The notes: generated by a model from the sequence alone, not told the origin. Counted from the first letter of the stretch, positions 41,574-50,839 are shown. The stretch is 64,000 bases of DNA from Sphaerisporangium sp040685555 (GCF_040685555.1 NZ_JBFBIK010000003.1:1-64000), one strand, 5' to 3'. Numbers and translations: made by a program.

Positions 41574-42916
41574 CGGCCCGGCCGATCGTCGTCGTCGGCG
41601 ACTCGCTGCTCGACGTGGACATCGAGGGCGACGCGGACCGGATATGCCCGGACGCGCCGGTCCCTGTGGTGCTCGGGCGCTCCGAGCACCGCCGTCCCGG
41701 AGGCGCGGGCCTCGCGGCACTGCTCGCGGCGCGCGAGGGCGCCGAGGTCGTGCTGATCACGGCCCTCGCCGAGGACGCTTCCGGGCAGCGCCTGCGCGCA
41801 CTGCTGTCCGGCTTCGCCGAGGTCGTACGGCTGCCGCTCCGCGGTACGACGTCGCGCAAGACGCGGGTCCGCGCGCGCGGCCAGACGTTGCTCAGGATCG
41901 ACACCGGCGACGGGCGGGCCTGGCGCGGCCCCGAGGGCGACCGGGCGGCCCACGTGCTGCGGAACGCGGGCGCGGTGCTGGTGTCCGACTACGGGCGCGG
42001 CACCGGTGAGACCGTCCGCCACCTCCTCAACGGCCTGACCGTGCCGGTGGTCTGGGACCCCCACCCCTCCGGCGCGCTTCCCGTACCGGGCTGCGCGCTG
42101 GTCACCCCGAGCGAGGCGGAGGCGGCCGTGCTGTGCGCGCGGCCCTGCGACCCCGAACCCGCCGCCCGCCAGCTCGTGCGTGAGCTCCACGCGGGCGCGG
42201 TCGCCGTCACGCTGGGCATGCGCGGCGCGGTGCTGGCGAGCCGCGGCGGCCGGACCGCGCGCGTGCCGCCGCCTGGCCCGGTCGCCGGGCGCGACTCCTG
42301 CGGGGCCGGAGACAGGTTCGCCGCCGCGGCGACGCTGGCGCTGCGCGACGGGGCGTCGATCCAGGACGCGGTGACGGTCGCGGTGATCGAGGCCACCCGG
42401 TTCGTCGAGGCCGGCGGGGCCGCGGCCCTCCGGCTTCCCGAACCCGCGCTCGGCGACCGCCCCCGTACGGCCGCGGAACTGGCGGCCCTGGTACGGGCGA
42501 CGGGCGGCAGGCTGATCGCCACGGGCGGATGCTTCGACCTGCTCCACGCCGGTCACGTCAGCCTGTTGCGGCAGGCCAGGGCCCTCGGCGACGCGCTCAT
42601 CGTGTGCGTGAACGACGACGACTCCGTGCGCCGGCTCAAGGGACCCGGCCGTCCGGTCGTCGCCGAGCGCGACCGGGTGGAGATCCTGCGGGCGCTCGGG
42701 TGCGTGGACGCGGTGGTGGTCTTCACGGAGGACACCCCGTCCAGGCTCATCGAGCGCCTTCGTCCGGATGTGTGGGTGAAGGGCGGCGACTACACGGGGC
42801 GGGAACTCCCCGAGGCCGAGGCGGTGCGCCGCAGCGGCGGCGAGATCGTCGTCCTGCCCAGCGTGCCCGGCCATTCCACGACCGGCCTGATCGCCGCCGC
42901 GCAGGAGGTGATGTGA
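41570..42916 (+). CDS. hldE: Bifunctional heptose kinase/adenylyltransferase (HldE-like)
   Basis: A 448-residue two-domain enzyme. N-terminal PfkB-type kinase (residues 1-300): IVVVGDSLLDVDIEG, RRPGGAGLAALLAA, VLVSDYGRGT and the catalytic GRDSCGAGDRFAAAA. C-terminal nucleotidyltransferase (~310-448): IATGGCFDLLHAGHVSLLRQA with the HxGH motif, then VKGGDYTGRELPEAE. Together they make the 1,7-bisphosphate and, after GmhB, ADP-heptose. Length is as expected for HldE. Confidence 0.9.
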   Translation: MTARPIVVVGDSLLDVDIEGDADRICPDAPVPVVLGRSEHRRPGGAGLAALLAAREGAEVVLITALAEDASGQRLRALLSGFAEVVRLPLRGTTSRKTRVRARGQTLLRIDTGDGRAWRGPEGDRAAHVLRNAGAVLVSDYGRGTGETVRHLLNGLTVPVVWDPHPSGALPVPGCALVTPSEAEAAVLCARPCDPEPAARQLVRELHAGAVAVTLGMRGAVLASRGGRTARVPPPGPVAGRDSCGAGDRFAAAATLALRDGASIQDAVTVAVIEATRFVEAGGAAALRLPEPALGDRPRTAAELAALVRATGGRLIATGGCFDLLHAGHVSLLRQARALGDALIVCVNDDDSVRRLKGPGRPVVAERDRVEILRALGCVDAVVVFTEDTPSRLIERLRPDVWVKGGDYTGRELPEAEAVRRSGGEIVVLPSVPGHSTTGLIAAAQEVM

Positions 42917-42982
42917 GCCATTCCTGAGGACGGAACCGCTCATCAGAACCGGAGCCCCCCTTGCGAACGAGGAGCAGCATCG

Positions 42983-43663
42983 ATGATCGGAAACATCCTG
43001 GTCACCGGCGGGGCGTCGGGTCTGGGGAAGGCCACGGTCACCGCCGTCGGCAAGGTCGGCGGGCGGCCACTGGTGATCGACGTCAACCCTCCTGAGAACG
43101 GCGTCGACCACGTGGTGGCCGACCTCGCCGACCGCGAGCAGGCGGAACGGGCCGTACAGGAGCTGGCCGAGCGCGCGGGCGGTCTCGACGGCGTGGTGAC
43201 GGCGGCCGGGATCGACATGTGCGGGCCGCTGTCGGCGGTGCCCGCGGCCGACTGGGAACGGGTGATCCGGGTCAACCTGCTCGGCACCGCGTCGGTGGTC
43301 CGCGCCGCCCTGCCGTACCTGCGCAGCTCGGGAGGCCGCGTCGTGACGTGCGCGTCGACGCTCGGCCTCCGGGCGGTGGGCGACGCCACGGCGTACTGCG
43401 CGGCGAAGTTCGGCGTCGTCGGGTTCACCCGGGCACTGGCCGCCGAGCTCGCCGGCGAGGTGGGGGTCACGCTACTGGTGCCGGGCGGCATGCACACGAG
43501 CTTCTTCGAGGGGCGCGACGAGCGGTACAAGCCAGGACCGGACGCCCACCTGAACCAGCCGGAGGATGTCGCGGCGACCGTCGTGTTCGCGCTCGGCCAG
43601 CCCAGGGGCTGCGAGATCCGTGAGCTCGTCGTCTGCCCGTCGACCGAGACGTCATGGCCGTGA
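42983..43663 (+). CDS. Short-chain dehydrogenase/reductase
   Basis: A 226-residue Rossmann oxidoreductase with the cofactor loop TGGASGLGKA, the NNAG-equivalent TAAGIDMCG, and YCAAKFG (catalytic Tyr-x-x-x-Lys with Ser at CASTLGL). It lies in the sugar operon 66 bases after hldE, preceded by GAGGAGCAG. Probably alters a sugar or its nucleotide, perhaps at C4 or C6; specific reaction unknown. It overlaps the next GT9 gene by ten bases. Confidence 0.87.
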   Translation: MIGNILVTGGASGLGKATVTAVGKVGGRPLVIDVNPPENGVDHVVADLADREQAERAVQELAERAGGLDGVVTAAGIDMCGPLSAVPAADWERVIRVNLLGTASVVRAALPYLRSSGGRVVTCASTLGLRAVGDATAYCAAKFGVVGFTRALAAELAGEVGVTLLVPGGMHTSFFEGRDERYKPGPDAHLNQPEDVAATVVFALGQPRGCEIRELVVCPSTETSWP

Positions 43664-44601
43664 CCTCATCGGCGCCTGTGCTGCTGGTGCTGCGCGGGCT
43701 GGGACTGGGCGACCTGCTCACGGCGGTTCCGGCCCTGCGGGGGTTGCGGCGGGCCCATCCCGATCACCGGATCGCGCTGGCCGCGCCCGTCGCCCTGTCG
43801 GGCCTGGTCCCGCTGGTCGGGGCCGTCGACGAGCTGATCGACGTCTCCGGCACGGGCCCGGTGCCCGCCGACCGGCCCGCCGTCGCGGTGAACCTGCACG
43901 GGCGCGGGCCCGAGAGCATCGCCGCGCTGAGCCGCATCCGCCCCCGGCGGCTGCTCACGCACGCCCACCCGGAGTTCCCCGGCCTCGACGGCCCGCCCTG
44001 GCGCCAGAAGACGCACGAGGTGCGAAGGTGGTGCGATCTGCTGGAGTGGTACGGCATCGCCGCCGACCCGGCCGACCTCCTCCTCCACACCGGCCCGGCA
44101 GCGCGGGACGGTACGGGCGGGTATGTGATCGTCCATCCGGGCGCGGCGTCGCGGGCGCGGTGCTGGCCCTCCGAGCGGTTCGCGGAGGTGGCCGCCACAC
44201 TCTCCCGCGCCGGGCATCGGGTGCTGGTCACCGGGAACGCGGCGGAACGGTCGCTCGCCTTCCGGGTGGGCACGCTCGCCGGGCTGCCCGTCGAGAGCGT
44301 GCTCGCGGGGCGTACGGACCTCCGGTCGCTGGCGGGGCTCGTCGCGGGAGCGCGCCTGGTCATCTGCGGAGACACCGGCGTCGCCCACCTGGCGACGGCC
44401 TGCGCCACACCGTCGGTGGTGCTGTTCGGACCGGTCTCGCCCCACCAGTGGGGACCACCGCCCACAGGACGGCATGTGGCCCTGTGGGCTGGACGGTCCG
44501 GCGACCCCCATGGCAGCCGGCCCGACCCGGGCCTGCTGGAAATCGGCACCGAAGCGGTACTGGATGCCGCCGTGAACCTGATGGGGGTGAGCGTTCCATG
44601 A
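43654..44601 (+). CDS. Glycosyltransferase family 9 (heptosyltransferase-like) II
   Basis: A 315-residue GT9: VLLVLRGLGLGDLLTAVPALRG, VIVHPGAASRARCWP, GNAAERSLAFRVG and CGDTGVAHLATACATPSVV. It is the second ADP-heptose-type transferase of the cluster and differs from the first in length and in the Cys-containing tail. Two GT9 enzymes suggest two heptose or related residues in the repeat or linkage unit. Confidence 0.9.
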   Translation: MAVTSSAPVLLVLRGLGLGDLLTAVPALRGLRRAHPDHRIALAAPVALSGLVPLVGAVDELIDVSGTGPVPADRPAVAVNLHGRGPESIAALSRIRPRRLLTHAHPEFPGLDGPPWRQKTHEVRRWCDLLEWYGIAADPADLLLHTGPAARDGTGGYVIVHPGAASRARCWPSERFAEVAATLSRAGHRVLVTGNAAERSLAFRVGTLAGLPVESVLAGRTDLRSLAGLVAGARLVICGDTGVAHLATACATPSVVLFGPVSPHQWGPPPTGRHVALWAGRSGDPHGSRPDPGLLEIGTEAVLDAAVNLMGVSVP

Positions 44602-45560
44602 CGGCACGCCGAGTGGTGGTCACCGGAGGCGCGGGATTCCTCGGCTCGCATCTGTGCGAGCGCCTGCTGGCCGAGGGCGCCTCCGTGATCTGCATGGACA
44701 ACTTCCTCACCGGCTCGCCCACCAACGTGGAGCACCTGATGGACCGCCCGAGGTTCCGCCTCGTCGAGTGTGATCTCACGGGCTTCGTCCACGTGCCGGG
44801 CCAGGTGGACCTGGTGCTGCACTTCGCCTCGGCCGCGTCGCCCACCGACTACCTGCGCCATCCGATCGCCACGCTCAAGGTCGGCAGCCTCGGCACGCTG
44901 CACGCGCTCGGCCTCGCGCGCGAGAAGAACGCGCGCTTCCTGCTCGCCTCCACGAGCGAGGTGTACGGGGACCCGCTGGAGCACCCGCAGCGCGAGACGT
45001 ACTGGGGGAACGTCAACCCTGTGGGACCGCGCAGCGTGTACGACGAGGCGAAACGGTTCGCCGAGTCGCTGACGACGGCCTACCGCAACTCCCATGACGT
45101 GGACACGGCCATCGTGCGGATCTTCAACACCTACGGCCCGCGCATGCGCCCGCACGACGGGCGTGCCATCCCGACCTTCGTCCGCCAGGCGCTCAGCGGG
45201 GAGCCCATCACCGTCACGGGGGACGGCAGCCAGACCCGGTCGATCTGCTACGTCGACGACACCGTGCACGGGGTGCTCACCCTGGCCGACAGCGGTTTCG
45301 AGGGACCCGTCAACATCGGCAACCCGTCGGAGCTGTCCATGCTCCGGCTCGCCACGATGATCCGCGACCTGACGGGCTCGTCGTCGCCGATCACGTTCGT
45401 CGACCGGCCGGTGGACGATCCCGGTGTGCGCCGCCCCGACACGTCCCTGGCAGCCAAACGGCTCGGCTGGCGTCCGGAGGTCGACGTGACCGCGGGGCTC
45501 CTCCGGACCATCACGTGGTTCGAGCGCGAACTGCTGGAGACGAGCCGCCCGGCCTCCTGA
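44598..45560 (+). CDS. NAD-dependent UDP-glucuronate decarboxylase-like epimerase (UXS type)
   Basis: A 320-residue extended SDR with VTGGAGFLGSHLCERLL, LHFASAASPTDYL, ASTSEVYGDPLEHPQ, YWGNVNPVGPRSVYDEAKR (YxxxK) and RIFNTYGPRM. The STSEVYGDP and YWGNVNP stretches are those of UDP-xylose synthases, so the product is probably UDP-xylose or a related nucleotide sugar for the cluster's transferases. ATGA overlap with the GT9 gene. It is the last gene of the plus-strand run. Confidence 0.9.
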   Translation: MTARRVVVTGGAGFLGSHLCERLLAEGASVICMDNFLTGSPTNVEHLMDRPRFRLVECDLTGFVHVPGQVDLVLHFASAASPTDYLRHPIATLKVGSLGTLHALGLAREKNARFLLASTSEVYGDPLEHPQRETYWGNVNPVGPRSVYDEAKRFAESLTTAYRNSHDVDTAIVRIFNTYGPRMRPHDGRAIPTFVRQALSGEPITVTGDGSQTRSICYVDDTVHGVLTLADSGFEGPVNIGNPSELSMLRLATMIRDLTGSSSPITFVDRPVDDPGVRRPDTSLAAKRLGWRPEVDVTAGLLRTITWFERELLETSRPAS

Positions 45561-45579
45561 CCCGCGTCGCCTGGGGCGT

Positions 45580-47634
45580 TCAGCCGACGTGGACCTGGGG
45601 ACGGCGGTCCGCGCGGGGCTCGGCCCTGCGGAGGATCTCCCGGGTCAGCTGGGGGACGTCCCCTCCGCCGAGGATGAGATAGCCGAGCAGGGCGAGCACA
45701 GGATTGCCCTCGGGCCAGTGGAAGTAGACCTGCGGGATGAGACCGGTCATGTCCCGCAGGTGGAGGAGGATGGCGGCGATCGCGTTGGGCACCGAGGGAC
45801 TCCGCGTGGTGAGGAAGCGGCAGCCCTCCCGCTCCTCCCCCTTGACCTCCAGCGTGCTGCTGAACTCCGAGGCGTCGCCGATCGTCACCTCCAGGAAGAG
45901 CACGGGCACGTCCGGCATGAGGCGGTGCAGCCGACGGGATCGCCTTTCCTTCCCGTGGTAGTCGGCGCGGCCGCGCTCGTCCGGGTTGGTGGAGACGAGA
46001 ACGAGCTGCCCCGACGCCGCCGCCTCCTGGACGAACCGCCGCGCACGCTCGTCCAGCCTGACCTCCTCCACCCGCAGTTCGAGCGACCGGGTGGCACGGG
46101 AGACGAAGGAGGTGACGATGATCGTGCCGATGAAGAACGAGGCGATCTTGATGCCTTCGGGGCGCTCGAAGATGTTCGCGATCGCGGTGTAGGCGATGAC
46201 CAGCGTGATCACACCGAAGTGGACGAGCCCGCGCCGGTCACCCCGCCGGTGGGCCGAGATGGTCACGGCCAGCGCCGCGGAGAGGATCACGACGAGCACG
46301 CCAGTGGCGTACGCGCCGCCCTGGGCGTCCACGTCGGCCCTGAAGATGATCGTGATGGTGAACGCCACGGCGGTGAAGACCAGGACGAGCGGGCGGGTGG
46401 CGGTGGCCCAGTGGGGCGCCATGCCGTACCTCGGCAGGTAGCGCGGCACGACCGTCAGCAGGCCGGCCATGGCCGACGCCCCGGCGAACCACAAGATGGT
46501 GATCGTGCTGATGTCGTACACGGTGCCGAATCCCGGACCCAGGTAGGTGTGGGCCAGGTAGGCGAGGGCACGCCCGTTGGCCCTGCCGCCGCGCGCGAAC
46601 TCCCTGGCGGGAATCAGCACGGCCGTGGTGAAGCTGCTGGCGATGAGGAAGAAGCTCATGATCGACGCCGCCGTGGTGAGCAGGCGCTTGGCGCCTTGGA
46701 TCCTGCCCACGGGGTGCTCGGGGTCGTCGTTCTTCGAGCCCCGGATCAGCGGCATCACGGCCACACCGGTCTCGAAGCCCGACAGTCCCAGCGCCAGCTT
46801 GGGGAAGACCAGCAGCGCCACCCCGATCATGACCAGCGGGCTGGAGTAGTGGGCGCTCAGCAGCGCCTCCCAGTGCAGCACCGGTCCGGGCGTCGTGACC
46901 AGATGCTGGAGGGCCACCGTGACGACGACCAGGTTGAGGGCCAGGTAGACGGTGACCAGGCCCACCGCGATGCCGATGGCCTCGCCGAAGCCCGCGAGGA
47001 ACACCGCCCCGAGCAGGGCGACGAGCGCCAGCGTGACCCCGATCCTGTGCCCGTGGAGCACGCCGGGCGCGAGGGGGTTCTCGATGACGTGCGCGGTGGC
47101 GTCGGCGGCCGACAGGGTGATGGTGATGATGAAGTCGGTCGCCAGGAAGCCGAGCAGCACGAGCACGAGGAACTTCCCCGGCCATCCCGGCAGGTGGCGC
47201 TGGAGCATGGCGATGCTGCCCTGCCCGTGCGGGCTCTCCTCCGCGACGCGCCGGTAGACCGGCAGCGCGCCGAACAGCGTGACGGCCACCAGCACCAGCG
47301 TGGCGATGGGCGACAGCAGGCCGGCGGCCAGGAAGGCGATGCCCGGCTGGTATCCGAGGGTCGAGAAGTAGTCCACCCCGGTGAGGCACATGACGCGCCA
47401 CCAGGGGTGCTGCTTGGCGGGGGTCGCGTGCGCGTCCTTGGTCGGCGGCCCTTCCACCAGCCATCGGGACAACGGCCGCCACCAGCGGTCCCTTCCCCGC
47501 TCCTCCCCGGCCGTACCGCGTGCCGGGTCTCCGTTACCGGATTCTCTGTTCCCGTCCGTGCCGGGGCCCGTACCCAATACCGTCACTCCCCGTCGCACAT
47601 GCGCTCGGCCGTTGAAAGTTTCAGCACCTCTCAT
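45580..47634 (-). CDS. APC-superfamily permease with long cytoplasmic C-terminus
   Basis: A 684-residue protein: about 60 cytoplasmic residues, then 12 predicted helices beginning near WWRVMCLTGVDYFSTLGYQPG, and a ~180-residue cytoplasmic C-terminal region (from VEEVRLDERARRF) containing LVLVSTNPDERG, VPVLFLEV and FLTTRSPSVPNAIAAILL. The motif DYFSTLGYQPG and the transport core resemble APC-type amino acid or KUP-like permeases. Substrate unknown. It is convergent with the glycan cluster, so a link to the glycan is not implied. The start at 47634 is not well defined. Confidence 0.82.
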   Translation of the reverse strand: MRGAETFNGRAHVRRGVTVLGTGPGTDGNRESGNGDPARGTAGEERGRDRWWRPLSRWLVEGPPTKDAHATPAKQHPWWRVMCLTGVDYFSTLGYQPGIAFLAAGLLSPIATLVLVAVTLFGALPVYRRVAEESPHGQGSIAMLQRHLPGWPGKFLVLVLLGFLATDFIITITLSAADATAHVIENPLAPGVLHGHRIGVTLALVALLGAVFLAGFGEAIGIAVGLVTVYLALNLVVVTVALQHLVTTPGPVLHWEALLSAHYSSPLVMIGVALLVFPKLALGLSGFETGVAVMPLIRGSKNDDPEHPVGRIQGAKRLLTTAASIMSFFLIASSFTTAVLIPAREFARGGRANGRALAYLAHTYLGPGFGTVYDISTITILWFAGASAMAGLLTVVPRYLPRYGMAPHWATATRPLVLVFTAVAFTITIIFRADVDAQGGAYATGVLVVILSAALAVTISAHRRGDRRGLVHFGVITLVIAYTAIANIFERPEGIKIASFFIGTIIVTSFVSRATRSLELRVEEVRLDERARRFVQEAAASGQLVLVSTNPDERGRADYHGKERRSRRLHRLMPDVPVLFLEVTIGDASEFSSTLEVKGEEREGCRFLTTRSPSVPNAIAAILLHLRDMTGLIPQVYFHWPEGNPVLALLGYLILGGGDVPQLTREILRRAEPRADRRPQVHVG

Positions 47635-47815
47635 GCCGGAGACTCGCGGCGTCGAATTGATACCCCCAGGTGAGCCCCGGTTTACCCCGCCGGCCTCACC
47701 GATTGGAACAGCGGCCGCGCGGCCGCTGTTGTGGCGGTTTCGTATGCATTCGTCTAGCTTCCGACCAGATCCGAATCCGAAGGCGCCGACCAGGCGGTTT
47801 TACCGGTCGTTGAAA

Positions 47816-47831
47816 ATCGAAGCGCTTCGAT
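47816..47831. promoter_or_regulatory. LacI-family-type operator palindrome upstream of the PL11 gene
   Basis: ATCGAAGCGCTTCGAT is a perfect 16-base palindrome centred on GCGC, 24 bases before the ATG at 47856. It has the size and central step of LacI/GalR-type operators and of the palindrome at 1164, but a different half-site (ATCGAAGC vs TTGTTAGC), so a different regulator is likely. It could overlap the transcription start. Confidence 0.6.
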
Positions 47832-47855
47832 AAATCTCTCGTGAAAGGGAGAGTC

Positions 47856-50132
47856 ATGCGCCACATCGCCAAATCCCCGGTGCGTCGACTGGTGGTCATG
47901 GGGTCGGCGGCGATCACGCTGGCCGCCACGGTCACGGCCGTCTCGGCCGGCGCCGAGGCCGCCGCCGCGGGCTGCCGGGTGGACTACACGGTCGCCTCCC
48001 AATGGGCCGGAGGCTTCACGGGAAACGTCAGCGTGACGAACCTCGGTGACGCCGTCAACGGCTGGAAGCTCGTGTGGAACTTCACCGCGGGCCAGCAGGT
48101 CACCCAGGCCTGGGGCGCCACCGTGACCCAGAGCGGTACGCAGGTCACCGCGGCCGACGCCGGCTACAACGCCGCGCTCGCCACCGGTGCCGGCACCTCT
48201 TTCGGCTTCAACGGCTCGTGGGACAACTCCAGCAACCCGGTCCCCGGCTCGTTCGCGCTCAACGGCGTCACCTGCACGGGCTCGACCGGGCCGACACCGA
48301 CTGTGACGCCGACGGTCACGCCCACTGTGCCCCCGACGGTGACCCCCACGCCCACCCCCACGACCACGGCCCCGGCGGCGAACGCGCGCCAGGCGGAGAG
48401 GCTCAACCGGGGGCTCATCAGCGCCAGGTCGGGCAGCGGCAACTTCGTCACCTGGCGCATGCTCGGCACCGATCCGGCGAGCGTGGCCTTCAACCTCTAC
48501 CGGGGCTCCACCAAGCTGAACTCCTCACCGATCACCGGGTCCACGAACTACTTCGACAGCGGCGCCGCGGCGGACGCCTCGTACACCGTGCGGCCGGTCG
48601 TCGGGGGCACCGAGCAGGCCGCGTCGGAGGCGTCACTGCGGTTCGGAGGCGGCAACTACCTCGACGTGCGCATACAGCCCCCGTCCGGAGGCACCTCGCC
48701 CGACGGCGTCGCCTACACCTACAGCGCGAACGACGCCAGCGTGGGCGACCTCGACGGCGACGGCCAGTACGAGTTCGTGCTGAAGTGGGACCCGTCGAAC
48801 TCCAAGGACAACTCCCAGTCCGGCTACACCGGCGACGTCTACGTGGACGCCTACCGCCTCAACGGCACCCGCCTGTGGCGGATCGACCTAGGGCGCAACA
48901 TCCGCGCCGGGGCCCACTACACGCAGTTCCAGGTGTACGACTACGACGGCGACGGCAGGGCCGAGGTCGCGATGAAGACCGCGGACGGCACGGTCGACGG
49001 CGCCGGCAGGGTCATCGGCAGCTCCTCGGCGGACTACCGCAACAGCTCCGGCTACATCCTGTCCGGGCCGGAGTACCTGACGATGTTCAACGGCCAGACC
49101 GGCGCCGCGATGTCCACGGTGAACTACGACCCGCCGCGCGGCACCGTGTCGTCCTGGGGCGACAGCTACGGCAACCGGGTCGACCGGTTCCTGGCCGCCA
49201 CGGCGTACCTGGACGGCACCAGGCCGAGCCTGGTCATGGCGCGCGGGTACTACACCCGCACGGTCATCGCGGCGTGGGACTTCCGCAACGGCACGCTGAC
49301 CAAGCGGTGGACGTTCGACTCCAACAGCTCAGGCAACAGCGCGTACGCGGGCCAGGGCAACCACAACCTGTCGGTGGCCGACGTGGACGGCGACCACAAG
49401 GACGAGATCGTCTACGGCGCCATGTGCGTGGACGACACCGGCAGGGGCCTGTGGAACACCGGCAACGGCCACGGCGACGCCATGCACGTCGGCGACCTCG
49501 ACCCGTCGCGGTCCGGGCTGGAGGTGTTCAAGGTCGACGAGGACAGCAGCAAGCCCAGCTCCTGGATGGCCGACGCCCGTACCGGCCAGGTCCTGTGGAC
49601 CACCCCGCCGAACGGCGACAACGGGCGCGGCGTTTCCGACGACATCTGGTCCGGCAGCGCGGGCGCCGAGTCGTGGTCCGCCGCGGCCGACGGCCTGCTG
49701 AACACCAAGGGCGCCAACGTGGGCCGCAAGCCGTCCTCGATGAACTTCCTGGCCTGGTGGGACGCCGACCCGGTGCGCGAGCTGCTCGACCGTACCCAGG
49801 TCGACAAGTACACGACCAGCGGCGAGAGCCGCCTGCTCACGGCCTCCGGGGTCCACTCCAACAACGGCACCAAGGCGACGCCCTCACTGTCGGCCGACCT
49901 GTTCGGCGACTGGCGTGAGGAGGTGGTCTGGCCGACCACCGACAACACGGCGCTCCGCGTCTACACGACGACGTCGGTGACCGACCGGCGCGTCTTCACC
50001 CTGATGCACGACACCCAGTACCGCGAGGCCATCGCCTGGCAGAACACCGCCTACAACCAGCCCCCGCACCCCAGCTTCTTCATCGGCAACGGCATGACAA
50101 CCCCACCCCAGCCGAACATCTACATCCCCTAA
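47856..50132 (+). CDS. Secreted CBM2-PL11 rhamnogalacturonan lyase
   Basis: A 758-residue exported enzyme. Signal peptide (residues 1 to ~37, Ala-rich cleavage), CBM2 (about 38-145: CRVDYTVASQWAGGFTGNVS and NNLGD-like NLGDAVNGWKLVW), a Pro-Thr linker (TPTVTPTVTP), then the PL11 body from ~180: ERLNRGLISARSGSGNFVTW, VGDLDGDGQYEFVLKWDPSNS, YDYDGDGRAEVAMKTADGTVD, and VADVDGDHKDEIVYGAM; the DxDGDG repeats bind Ca2+ in the beta-propeller. PL11 enzymes cleave rhamnogalacturonan I of pectin. The ATG at 47856 has GGGAGAG before it. Together with the GH62 enzyme it points to growth on plant cell wall. Confidence 0.93.
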   Translation: MRHIAKSPVRRLVVMGSAAITLAATVTAVSAGAEAAAAGCRVDYTVASQWAGGFTGNVSVTNLGDAVNGWKLVWNFTAGQQVTQAWGATVTQSGTQVTAADAGYNAALATGAGTSFGFNGSWDNSSNPVPGSFALNGVTCTGSTGPTPTVTPTVTPTVPPTVTPTPTPTTTAPAANARQAERLNRGLISARSGSGNFVTWRMLGTDPASVAFNLYRGSTKLNSSPITGSTNYFDSGAAADASYTVRPVVGGTEQAASEASLRFGGGNYLDVRIQPPSGGTSPDGVAYTYSANDASVGDLDGDGQYEFVLKWDPSNSKDNSQSGYTGDVYVDAYRLNGTRLWRIDLGRNIRAGAHYTQFQVYDYDGDGRAEVAMKTADGTVDGAGRVIGSSSADYRNSSGYILSGPEYLTMFNGQTGAAMSTVNYDPPRGTVSSWGDSYGNRVDRFLAATAYLDGTRPSLVMARGYYTRTVIAAWDFRNGTLTKRWTFDSNSSGNSAYAGQGNHNLSVADVDGDHKDEIVYGAMCVDDTGRGLWNTGNGHGDAMHVGDLDPSRSGLEVFKVDEDSSKPSSWMADARTGQVLWTTPPNGDNGRGVSDDIWSGSAGAESWSAAADGLLNTKGANVGRKPSSMNFLAWWDADPVRELLDRTQVDKYTTSGESRLLTASGVHSNNGTKATPSLSADLFGDWREEVVWPTTDNTALRVYTTTSVTDRRVFTLMHDTQYREAIAWQNTAYNQPPHPSFFIGNGMTTPPQPNIYIP

Positions 50133-50173
50133 CCCATACACACTCAATAACCCCTGGCCCACGATCTCAACCA

Positions 50174-50315
50174 CGGCCAGGTACCGCGCGTTGTGCGCCT
50201 GCTCGCCGCCGGCGGAACTGGCCAGTGGGATGAGGACCGCGGCCTTGCCGAGCGCGGTCAGCTCGGCGATCGTGCCCGCGCCGCTGCGGGAGATGACCAC
50301 GTCGGCCAGGGCCAG
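50174..50315 (-). pseudogene. murG: murG fragment (direct-repeat copy)
   Basis: These 142 bases are nearly identical to 53835-53977 inside the intact murG gene (they read ISRSGAGTIAELTALGKAAV, the UDP-GlcNAc-binding region). The fragment has neither start nor end of the gene and cannot be functional. It joins directly to a copy of the murG upstream region. Confidence 0.9.
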
Positions 50316-50322
50316 AACGGTG

Positions 50323-50453
50323 GATCGTGATCACCTTCCCACCGCCTTCTGGGTTCAAGGCCGCACAGGGGTTCCTTCCCGGCCGTCCGCCGGGAAGTCC
50401 CTCAGCTGTGTGGGCAGCAACCGCTTGACCCGTCAAATGGGTGCCGGGTGGGC
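50323..50453. repeat. Truncated copy of the murG upstream region
   Basis: Starting at ATCGTGATCA, the sequence follows the region upstream of intact murG (54940-55142) with an internal deletion; the last ~85 bases (GGTTCCTTCCCGGCCGT... to GGGTGCCGGGTGGGCA) are about 90% identical. It includes a perfect stem, CTTCCCGGC/GCCGGGAAG (50375-50397), which is kept in the other copy with a compatible base change. No gene is visible in 50316-50500. Confidence 0.8.
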
Positions 50454-50500
50454 ATATAACCCGGATACGCCACGAAAAACGGCTGACCCGGGGAGACACG

Positions 50501-50774
50501 ATGCCCGACTACGAACCACCCGGCGACCTGCTGGAGTTCAAGAAAGCGTTCCTCGCCGCAGAGGTTCGAAGGCATGAGGTTGGTCAGGCGATGCCCGTCC
50601 GACGCTGTGGCCGCCATGAGGCGGAGATCGCTGAGGCGCAGCGGAGAGAGTGGGCTGACGCCTGCGCGAAAAAGTGTGCGCCTGGCCGAGGAGATCCACC
50701 GGCACCCGTGGTGGTACGTCGACCACCGATAGAAAGCGGACATGGAACTGCTGAAGCTCGCCAAGGCTGACTGA
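50501..50774 (+). pseudogene. Frameshifted small hypothetical gene
   Basis: The gene starts well (GGGGAGA site, MPDYEPPGDLLEFKKAFLAAE), but after about residue 55 the continuation is found in another frame: RLAEEIHRHPWWYVDHR, then a TAG, then KADMELLKLAKAD and TGA. In related actinomycete proteins these pieces form one ~90-residue chain. One frameshift and one stop make this a pseudogene. The function of the family is unknown. Confidence 0.7.
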
Positions 50775-50839
50775 GCTGAGCGCTCGCCGCTCCGCCTCAA
50801 AGAGGTGCGGACGCTTCTTGCTGTAAGTGAGATCAGGGT

